A DNA stretch of 5,632 nucleotides from Geobacteraceae bacterium (GTDB lineage: Bacteria; Desulfobacterota; Desulfuromonadia; Geobacterales; Geobacteraceae), in assembly GCA_012797715.1 (NCBI GenBank), contig JAAZOO010000481.1:1-5632 (forward strand), given 5' to 3'. Position 1 is the stretch's first letter; the number at the start of each line of letters is the position of its first letter. The notes beneath the pieces are model-generated. The model worked only from the letters and a program-made list of their open reading frames with translations, was not told where the DNA came from and did no database searches. Of this stretch, positions 1 to 5,632 are shown one piece after another. A program made the translations under genes and the position numbers.

Positions 1-2110
1 CTGCGATGGAAATGGAGAGCGCATCCCCTTCCTTGAGGTACTGGGTGCATTTACAGGATATGACGCAGGCGAATTCATGCGTATTCTCTCCGTCGAGGGT
101 TGTGCTGTAATAGACTTCGTCCGTATACGCGGGAGCATACCCTCCGGACAGCTCCCAGTAGTACGCCGCGTCCATGTCGCGCCAGCAACCAGCACTCTTG
201 CCGGCGCCCTCAGTTTTTCCCGGCACGATGCCTGCGGCCAGGTAGATCAGGTCTAGTGCGGAGGTGTATCGAGCGAGAAATGATTCCTGCGATTTGTACA
301 GGTCATCGCGCGCCGAAGATGCCAGTGCATTCAGGTCGCTCAACACCTCGTTTTTCAAGCTGTCCCACATGGCAAGGGCCGTGGGAAAGGGATAGACGGT
401 TTCCAGGGTGCGGACGAGCAGCGCGAAGCACCGTTCCATCCAGGCGATGTCTGACGATGCGCCCAGATATTGCGCGGCGCCCGAGACCGGCGCGACGGGT
501 TCGGTGGAGATGCCGCTCCAGTTGCGGTGCGAGGTCGAGGTGGAATATCTGACGATGAAGTTGTACGCGCTCTCGTAGGTGGTGAAATAGGCTGCCTGGG
601 GGAGCCAGCCCGCCGACGTTTCCTGCTCATAGGTTACCTTGTAGCGTACCAGGCCCTGCGCACCTCCCGGCGGGGTCGTATTCGCCGCGATAAAGTTTCG
701 CCGCCACTGGTACAGCGCGTTCAACCGGCTCCCATAGGCCGGGTCCAATGCCATAACATCACCTCCCTCGTTCAGTCCCAGGCAGTACGTGGAAAAGGTG
801 ACCGGAACCTCCTCCACGTCGCAATTCCGGGCCTTCCTGTTTTTCCGGTACGTCGCGGTAATAGTTTTTGCGGAGGCGTTCGCCCCCAGCTTGCTCGCCG
901 CAATGATGACGGGCGGCTCGGTTTCTCCCGCGCCGTCATCGCGGGACTGATACCGGATCTCCGTGATACGCACCGCGCCGGTCTGTTTTTCCAGGCTGGA
1001 CGATATCCGGCCCGCGGCCGCCGGGATGGTGAAACCGATCGGGCACGATGCCGCACTGTACGGGACCCCGGTCCGGGCATCCGGATGATTTCCCGACACC
1101 GTGCCCTTCACGCTCCACAGGCTGTCTCCCCGGTAGTCCAGGGTTATGATCTCGGTGGGGGCGTCCGCCCGCACATCCAGCGTATCCGCCAAATCCTTCA
1201 GCTCATACCAGCCGCCGGTGACAACGGGCGGATTGGCCCTGGCCGCCGTGCGCAGGGGGAGGTCCAGAGCGGCCATGCCGCCGGGCGCCAGGTTCTTCGA
1301 GACCACGCCCTGCACGGTAATCAGTCCGGATCGGAGACGGAGGGCCGAGAGGAAATCGTACAGGGTGACAACACCCGGATAGATTTCGGTTACGGAACCG
1401 TCTGAAACGGTCACGGTGCGGCTGCCGGTTATGACGGAGACCTTCGCGCCCGCGGCCAGCTTCACCGCCGGAGCGGGCGTCAGGCGGTACTCCCAGCCTC
1501 CGGAGGTATACTCCCGGTACGATCGGTACACCGTGGAGTCTCCCTGGATGCGGATGCGCGGGCAATCCTCGGGCAGGGTCCCGGACGGTGAAAGGGTCCG
1601 GGTGATGCCGACCCAGTCCCATTCATCGCCGGTGAAGGTATCCTCGCCGGCTTCGATGGCAGAGAGGAGGGAAAACCGGGAGGGAGCAGCAGACAGCTCT
1701 TCGCGCACGAACAGATGGATGGAGTTCCCCGCGGCGCCCGCAGCCTTCGCCACCAGCTGCACGCCGTAGAAATCGAGACAGGCGGAGCGGGAGGAGGTCC
1801 CCAGGCTCACCAGTTCCACTTCGACGGACTGTGCGGGCACGTCGGCGGCTGATATGTCCACCATCCTGCCGCTGCCCACGCCGGAGAACACCGGCGAGGA
1901 GACGCGGCCGGACCCCAGATCGGAGGCTATCCTGATTTCAAATGCCGCATCCTCATGGCCGGTGTAGGAGCCGGCAAGACGCACGGAGCCTGTTCCCGTG
2001 CGTGCCGCCGGTCCGGTGAATACCGCGGCCGCGGGCGTGACGGCTGAGGCAGTCAGAATGGCGGAGGCGACTGCATTCCGGTTGTTTGCGAGGATGCGTT
2101 GCATGGACAT
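1..2110 (-). CDS. Large beta-rich phage tail structural protein, unassigned family (3' end outside window)
   Basis: The frame from the ATG at 2110-2108 is open for 703 codons and leaves the window without a stop, so the C-terminus is missing. The ATG shares one base with the tape measure stop (TAATG), with GAGG 11 bases upstream; a second in-frame ATG lies two codons later (2104). The position after a tape measure gene suggests a distal tail, baseplate or fibre component; this is inferred from context, not homology. Residues 12-36 are Ala-rich. Residues 40-440 read as beta-rich structural domains full of Gly, Ser, Thr and Val, including GAAGNSIHL at 125-133, a G-x-x-G-N-x-I pattern I associate with tail proteins. 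Residues 453-550 are rich in Tyr and Trp, 555-625 are helical, and beta-like sequence returns after 645, with a C-x3-C-x-C cluster at 682-688. Codon 453 is an ATG behind a near-perfect ribosome binding site, so a shorter product or former gene boundary is possible. Confident as coding sequence; specific function unknown. Confidence 0.88.
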   Translation of the reverse strand, partial: MSMQRILANNRNAVASAILTASAVTPAAAVFTGPAARTGTGSVRLAGSYTGHEDAAFEIRIASDLGSGRVSSPVFSGVGSGRMVDISAADVPAQSVEVELVSLGTSSRSACLDFYGVQLVAKAAGAAGNSIHLFVREELSAAPSRFSLLSAIEAGEDTFTGDEWDWVGITRTLSPSGTLPEDCPRIRIQGDSTVYRSYREYTSGGWEYRLTPAPAVKLAAGAKVSVITGSRTVTVSDGSVTEIYPGVVTLYDFLSALRLRSGLITVQGVVSKNLAPGGMAALDLPLRTAARANPPVVTGGWYELKDLADTLDVRADAPTEIITLDYRGDSLWSVKGTVSGNHPDARTGVPYSAASCPIGFTIPAAAGRISSSLEKQTGAVRITEIRYQSRDDGAGETEPPVIIAASKLGANASAKTITATYRKNRKARNCDVEEVPVTFSTYCLGLNEGGDVMALDPAYGSRLNALYQWRRNFIAANTTPPGGAQGLVRYKVTYEQETSAGWLPQAAYFTTYESAYNFIVRYSTSTSHRNWSGISTEPVAPVSGAAQYLGASSDIAWMERCFALLVRTLETVYPFPTALAMWDSLKNEVLSDLNALASSARDDLYKSQESFLARYTSALDLIYLAAGIVPGKTEGAGKSAGCWRDMDAAYYWELSGGYAPAYTDEVYYSTTLDGENTHEFACVISCKCTQYLKEGDALSISIA
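752..766 (-). promoter_or_regulatory. Internal in-frame translation start with near-perfect Shine-Dalgarno
   Basis: On the minus strand GGAGGTGAT (766-758) precedes an ATG at 754-752, with seven bases between GGAGG and the ATG. This is the best ribosome binding site in the window and is much stronger than the one at the gene's own start. The ATG is codon 453 of the large tail protein and in its frame. It could give a shorter C-terminal product, or mark the start of a once separate gene. Confidence 0.5.
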
Positions 2111-2125
2111 TACTGTCTGAGCCTC
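2108..2125 (-). promoter_or_regulatory. TAATG stop/start overlap with weak ribosome binding site
   Basis: The tape measure TAA (2112-2110) and the ATG of the next gene (2110-2108) share one A. GAGG at 2125-2122 is 11 bases before this ATG, a little long but usable. The arrangement suggests translational coupling, with ribosomes ending the tape measure re-initiating on the next gene. The alternative ATG at 2104 is 17 bases from GAGG, so 2110 is preferred. Confidence 0.6.
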
Positions 2126-5100
2126 GTAACCTTTTCCAGCACCGGCAGAACTTCCCTCCGGACCGTGGCCTCATCCAGGCGCTGGGGATAGATGTTGACG
2201 ACCTGAGTTATCCCGGAGGCGGCGCCCTGAAGCGGGGCCGCGTCGGAGAACGCTCCGCCCGCGGCGAAATTCACCCTGGGCGTGGGAACATAGATGTAAT
2301 CCTTCCACGCGCCCGCCCTGGCCTTCAGCCGCTCCCATATCTGGCGGCCCGCCGCGCTCAGGGGGTCGTTGATACCGGCCATGAATCCCCGGCCGATATT
2401 TCTCTCCCAGAAATGGACCGCCTCGTTCCGTACCGCCCACTCCCCGGACCTCACCCGCACCAGCAGGTTATCCACCGGCGAATCCGGGCCGGGAAAACGG
2501 CCTCCGCCCGCGAAGCCGGGTATCGCGCCGGCCGCAGTCGTGGAGGATTCCGCCGCGGCTTTCCGGGCAGCCTCGGCCTCTTCCCTGATGTTGGCCATCT
2601 TCCGCTTGTGTATCTCCTCCAGGAGCCGCAATGCCTCCTGGTATTCCTGGATAATGGCCGCGTTTCCCGCCTTCTGGGCATCCGCCAGCCGGGCGAGCAG
2701 CTCGTCCTTCTTCGCTTCGTAGCCGCGCTCCTCGATAGCCTCCTTGTTGCCCAGCATCTCGTCCAGCTCGTCGCGCAGGCTGTCCACCGTGTCCTCTGCC
2801 TGTTCCTGCGCTTCTTTCAGGGATGCTGTCAGGCGGTCCACCTCGCCTCGTATCCCTTGCAGGTCGGAATCGTTCAGGAGGTCCATCTCCGCGACCAGGC
2901 TCTCCGCATGCCGGATCTGCCCTTCGGCGGCCAGGTTCATCTTTTTCAGCTGCTCCGTCAGTTCGGCCACGGCCAGGCGCTGGGAGTAGTAGCGGTACGT
3001 GAGCTGCTCCGCTCTCTCGGCGTGCTCGCCCAGAGCCCGTCCGATCTGGAACCAGTCCCGGCTTGCCTCGTCCGCCGCGCGGACGGCCTGCGCTACCTCT
3101 TCCAGCTTGGCCCGGAGCCCATCCACGGTATCAAGGGCCGCCTGCTTGACCGAGACGCCGAAGGCCGCGGCGGCCTTGGACCCTAATGAGACCACCTTGC
3201 CGGTTATCGCGTCCCACTGCGCGGCAAACCATTCGGCAAACGATCGGAAGGAGGCCTGTTCCGCCTGCGCGGCCTTTTCCGCTTCAGCCGCTTCCATCGC
3301 GTATCTGCCGATGATCTCGGCGTTGATCCGGTCATCCAGTTCGCGCTTTTTCTCGGCGTAGGCCCGATCGGCCTCGTATTTCTCCGCCAGGGCCCGCTTG
3401 TATTCCACCGTTCCGGGCGCCTCCGCCTCCAGCTCCCGGCGCTTCAGTTCCGCGACCTGGGAGAGATAGCTCTTCTCCGCCTCCAGCTTGCCGAGGGCTG
3501 CCTGCTGGCAGGTGATGAGCCCGTCCCGCTCGCTGTCCTTCAGCCAGTCCAGGCGCTTTTGCAGCTCGAGCTGGTAGTCGAGGGAGGATTTGTCCAGCTC
3601 GTCGCGGCGAGCCTGCGCTGCTGCCCGCGCCTGGGCCGACTGCTTTTCGACAAAAGCGGAATGGGCCTGTTCCATTCCGGCCAGAGACTTTTTGTACTCC
3701 TCCGAATCCTGATCGTAGAGACTTGCTATATGTTCGAAACGCTTCTTTCTCGCATCGTACAGCTTCCCGGCGGCCTCGGTTTCCATGTCCAGGATCTGTT
3801 TTTGCCCTTGCTCCTCGGTGATGACCTGCCGGTTAATCTGGTCCCGGATCAGCGCTGCGCGCTCCTCATTTCCTTTACGGGCCACCTCCAAAGCAGATTC
3901 CAGCTTGTCCAGCTCGATGAGCCGTGCATCCCCCTTGTGCTGCTCCTCCAGTTTCCGCAGGGCCGCGAACTTTGCTATTTCCAGGTTCTGCCGTGCGGCG
4001 GAGTTGGCGCCGGCCGCTTTCAACTGCCCATCGTAATACTGCTCGATAGTCTGCTTTCTTTCCTGGTAGGCCTTTTCGTACTGCTGCGTCAGCAGAATCT
4101 CTGTATCGCCTACGGCCCTGGCGTACCCTTCGGCGGATTTGGCCATGTCCAGGGCGGACTTTTTCGCGGAATCCATCCGGCGCTGGTCATTTCTCTCCTT
4201 CTCGTCGGCCAGCTCTTTATCGGTCTTCTTCGATATCTCCCCATGGTTGCCGTACTTCTTGTCGATGTCGTCAAAGGTCTCAATGGCAGCGGCTTCAATC
4301 TGGTCCAGTTTTTTCCTTGTCGCGTCCAGTCCGTCGATGGGCGCTCTCGCCAGCGCGATCATTGAATCTACGGCTGCTCCGATGACCGGCCCGATTTTTA
4401 CCCACCCCGCCAGCAGCCAATTGATACCCTCGGCAACCGGCTTCATCCCCTTCAGGAGGTCGGTGAACGCCGGCATCAGGGATTCGCCTACGGCGGCCTT
4501 TGACTGGAGGAGTTCGTTGTTGAAACGGTTGATGGCGGCCTGGCCCTTACCGGCCGCATCGACCGCAGCAGTGCCGTAGGTGTCGTGCAGAGCGGACGCC
4601 AGCTTGGGCAGCATGTCGTCCGCGGTCACCTGCCCCTGTTCCAGCATCTTGTCCAGCTCGGCGGTGGATACCCCCATGGCCCTGGCCGCGATCTGGAACG
4701 CGCCCGGCAGCCGCTCGCCCAGTTGCTGGCGCAGCTCCTCGCTGGACACCTTGCCCTTGCTGATCATCTGCTGAACGGCAGTCAGCGAACCGGCGGTTTC
4801 GTCCGCCGACAGGCCCAGGGCGGTTGACGCCTCGGAAATCGCGACAAATATGCGGCGGGTTTCTTCCCCCTCCAGGGCCGTTCCCTTGGAGGCGGCGGCC
4901 AGCTTGCCGTATTCACCGGCAGCCGAAGCGATGTCAAGCCCCAGGCGGTCCGCTTCCTCGCGCACGAACGCCATTTCCCGCGCCGCGTCCTTGCCGGACA
5001 CGGAACGGAACGAGGTCTCCAGCTTCTGCACCTTGAGCGCCGCATCGATACAGTCCTTGGCCAGCGCGCCGATCCCCACCGTGGCGAGCGCCCCCGACAA

Positions 5101-5448
5101 CGCTCCTGCCGCTCCTTTAAGGGAGAGAAAACCGCCGGTATTCCCCTTCAGTTCCTTGTCCAGCCCGGCCAGCTGCTCTTTCAGCGCCTGCTGCGCCCGC
5201 TTGATTTCGTCGGCAGACGCCACTCCGGAGGTCTTGATCCGCTCGAAGGCGAGAATCATCTGCGCTTTTTCCTTCTCGATATCGAAGGCCGAGCGCAGTT
5301 TCAGCGTCTTAAAGGAGTTGTCGAGGATACCGGAGACGGTATTCCCGGTGCGGGCCAGCTCTTTCAGCTCCTGGTCGATTTTTTCGAAAGTCTTGGAAAA
5401 CGCATCCTTTGCCGCGATGATGATTTCCATGACTGTAGGTTGCGCCAT
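2110..5448 (-). CDS. Phage tail tape measure protein
   Basis: Complete 1112-residue protein that sets tail tube length during assembly and is expelled with the DNA at infection. Residues 1-105 are charged and helical. A Gly/Ala-rich hydrophobic stretch follows at 111-137. Residues 145-330 match the N-terminal tape measure domain pattern (TIGR02675-like), with key stretches FVAISEASTALGLSADET (201-218), VSSEELRQQLGERLPGAF (234-251) and VTADDMLPKLASAL (274-287). A second hydrophobic segment spans 342-367. Residues 375-965 are almost all charged helix, probably coiled coil, with repeated modules at about 450-704. Residues 977-1004 form a Gly/Pro-rich motif ending in SGEW, typical of tape measure C-termini. 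The ATG at 5448 follows GGGG at six bases' spacing, and no in-frame start fits between it and the upstream TGA. By the lambda ratio (853 residues, about 135 nm) the tail might be roughly 170 nm, an inference. The downstream gene overlaps its stop by one base. Confidence 0.95.
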   Translation of the reverse strand: MAQPTVMEIIIAAKDAFSKTFEKIDQELKELARTGNTVSGILDNSFKTLKLRSAFDIEKEKAQMILAFERIKTSGVASADEIKRAQQALKEQLAGLDKELKGNTGGFLSLKGAAGALSGALATVGIGALAKDCIDAALKVQKLETSFRSVSGKDAAREMAFVREEADRLGLDIASAAGEYGKLAAASKGTALEGEETRRIFVAISEASTALGLSADETAGSLTAVQQMISKGKVSSEELRQQLGERLPGAFQIAARAMGVSTAELDKMLEQGQVTADDMLPKLASALHDTYGTAAVDAAGKGQAAINRFNNELLQSKAAVGESLMPAFTDLLKGMKPVAEGINWLLAGWVKIGPVIGAAVDSMIALARAPIDGLDATRKKLDQIEAAAIETFDDIDKKYGNHGEISKKTDKELADEKERNDQRRMDSAKKSALDMAKSAEGYARAVGDTEILLTQQYEKAYQERKQTIEQYYDGQLKAAGANSAARQNLEIAKFAALRKLEEQHKGDARLIELDKLESALEVARKGNEERAALIRDQINRQVITEEQGQKQILDMETEAAGKLYDARKKRFEHIASLYDQDSEEYKKSLAGMEQAHSAFVEKQSAQARAAAQARRDELDKSSLDYQLELQKRLDWLKDSERDGLITCQQAALGKLEAEKSYLSQVAELKRRELEAEAPGTVEYKRALAEKYEADRAYAEKKRELDDRINAEIIGRYAMEAAEAEKAAQAEQASFRSFAEWFAAQWDAITGKVVSLGSKAAAAFGVSVKQAALDTVDGLRAKLEEVAQAVRAADEASRDWFQIGRALGEHAERAEQLTYRYYSQRLAVAELTEQLKKMNLAAEGQIRHAESLVAEMDLLNDSDLQGIRGEVDRLTASLKEAQEQAEDTVDSLRDELDEMLGNKEAIEERGYEAKKDELLARLADAQKAGNAAIIQEYQEALRLLEEIHKRKMANIREEAEAARKAAAESSTTAAGAIPGFAGGGRFPGPDSPVDNLLVRVRSGEWAVRNEAVHFWERNIGRGFMAGINDPLSAAGRQIWERLKARAGAWKDYIYVPTPRVNFAAGGAFSDAAPLQGAASGITQVVNIYPQRLDEATVRREVLPVLEKVTRLRQ
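3337..4101 (-). repeat. Degenerate internal protein repeats in the tape measure rod
   Basis: Tape measure residues 450-504, 541-603 and 642-704 look like diverged copies of one helical module. The two clearest each open with a hydrophobic-I-T-x-x-Q motif (VITEEQ at 542, LITCQQ at 644), followed about 40 residues later by E-Y-K-x-x-L-A (EYKKSLA at 584, EYKRALA at 682) and an Ala/Glu/Lys helix. The first copy (ILLTQQ at 451) is weaker. Spacing is about 93 and 101 residues. No long exact DNA repeat was seen, so the similarity is at protein level only. Confidence 0.5.
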
Positions 5449-5454
5449 GTGGTG

Positions 5455-5464
5455 CCCCGCCCCT
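5455..5464 (-). promoter_or_regulatory. Ribosome binding site of the tape measure gene
   Basis: The 18-base gap before the tape measure ATG reads AGGGGCGGGG on the minus strand, with six bases between the last G and the ATG. It is purine-rich but not a canonical GGAGG, so its strength is uncertain. It is the only candidate in the gap and supports the start at 5448. Confidence 0.5.
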
Positions 5465-5466
5465 GT

Positions 5467-5632
5467 TCAACCCATCCACTTTTCGAAACTTTTCGCGTCC
5501 GCGTGACACCCCATGCGGACCGCAACCGCCAGCCTCTTCATCGCCTCTTCATCGTGCCGGTAAACGGCCTGTACAGCCTCTATGAAGTGGCCGTATCCAT
5601 ACTCCCGGACGCCCTGTCCGTGGCCGCGCTCA
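5467..5632 (-). CDS. C-terminal end of the gene preceding the tape measure; possible tail assembly chaperone
   Basis: A minus-strand frame enters from the right edge and ends at TGA (5469-5467), giving 54 visible codons; the start is outside the window. The visible part is mostly amphipathic helix, with stretches HFIEAVQAVYRHDEEAMKRL and ADAKSFEKWMG near the end. It stops 18 bases before the tape measure ATG and lies in the same reading frame. In many tailed phages the gene immediately before the tape measure encodes a tail assembly chaperone (lambda G/GT type, often made by a programmed frameshift), and the short helical ending fits. That function rests on position only; I do not recognise the family, and any slippery site would lie beyond the edge. 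Within it is an 11-base perfect tandem repeat (5532-5553). Confidence 0.7.
   Translation of the reverse strand, partial: ERGHGQGVREYGYGHFIEAVQAVYRHDEEAMKRLAVAVRMGCHADAKSFEKWMG
5532..5553. repeat. Perfect 11-base tandem duplication
   Basis: The plus strand reads GCCTCTTCATC twice without a gap (5532-5542 and 5543-5553). It lies inside the partial gene upstream of the tape measure, where the minus strand encodes D-E-E-A-M-K-R. Because 11 is not a multiple of three, gain or loss of a copy would shift the frame. Confidence 0.8.

Noticed and set aside
470..1405. 311-codon open frame on the plus strand
   Set aside because: It is antisense to the 703-codon minus-strand frame, which reads as a coherent structural protein and is coupled to the tape measure gene. 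The plus-strand product is Arg/Gly-rich and low in recognisable structure.
2021..2077. Ala-rich hydrophobic N-terminus of the large tail protein (residues 12-30) resembling a signal peptide
   Set aside because: There is no clear n-region and cleavage site layout, and phage tail proteins are assembled in the cytoplasm. The context makes export unlikely.
2086..3186. 366-codon open frame on the plus strand opposite the tape measure gene
   Set aside because: It lies antisense to a well-supported gene with a recognisable family. Its protein is rich in Arg, Gly, Leu and Val as expected from reversed GC-rich coding sequence, and I recognise no domain in it.
3559..4365. 268-codon plus-strand frame with a Leu/Val-rich, membrane-like product
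   Set aside because: The hydrophobic look comes from reading the complement of Glu/Lys/Gln-rich coiled-coil codons. It has no independent support and lies wholly inside the tape measure gene.
5376..5391. A-rich run in the tape measure start region as a programmed frameshift site
   Set aside because: The in-frame codons are GAA AAA ATC, which do not fit the X-XXY-YYZ slippery pattern. The frame is open on both sides with no need for a shift.
5481..5488. TTTCGAAA palindrome near the end of the upstream gene as an operator or terminator
   Set aside because: The symmetry is only eight bases, does not extend outward, has no U-tract, and lies inside coding sequence.
4850..5506. 218-codon plus-strand frame rich in Ser and Ala
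   Set aside because: It is a shadow of the tape measure N-terminus and the intergenic gap. Serine and alanine runs are what reversed GC-rich codons give, and no domain is visible.

Overview
The window is a densely packed, GC-rich piece of a tailed double-stranded DNA bacteriophage or prophage tail module. All supported genes lie on the minus strand, so transcription runs from high to low coordinates. The host cannot be fixed from the sequence. The base composition, the GC-rich third codon positions and the style of the tail proteins fit a Gram-negative, proteobacterial or Desulfobacterota-like host, but this is only an impression.

In transcription order: (1) 5467-5632 holds the last 54 codons of a gene that enters from the right edge. 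Its place directly before the tape measure gene suggests a tail assembly chaperone. (2) 2110-5448 is a complete 1112-residue tape measure protein, with a recognisable N-terminal tape measure domain, two hydrophobic segments, a long helical region with degenerate internal repeats, and a Gly/Pro-rich C-terminal motif. (3) 1-2110 is a very large open frame, 703 codons visible and running off the left edge. It starts on an ATG overlapping the tape measure stop codon (TAATG). It is easy to miss because it has no stop codon inside the window. It looks like a beta-rich tail-tip, baseplate or fibre protein that I cannot assign to a named family.

The three genes sit in one tightly coupled unit, with an 18-base gap and then a one-base overlap, and no room for promoters or terminators between them. 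The inferred division of labour is that the chaperone coats the tape measure, the tape measure sets tail tube length and is later ejected, and the third protein builds part of the distal tail structure.

The best candidates for a second look are an internal, in-frame ATG in the third gene preceded by a near-perfect Shine-Dalgarno sequence (possible second product or fused gene pair), the unassigned nature of that protein, and the repeat architecture of the tape measure. I saw no RNA gene, CRISPR array, insertion sequence, attachment site, defence system or metabolic gene. Open frames on the plus strand look like antisense shadows of GC-rich coding sequence.
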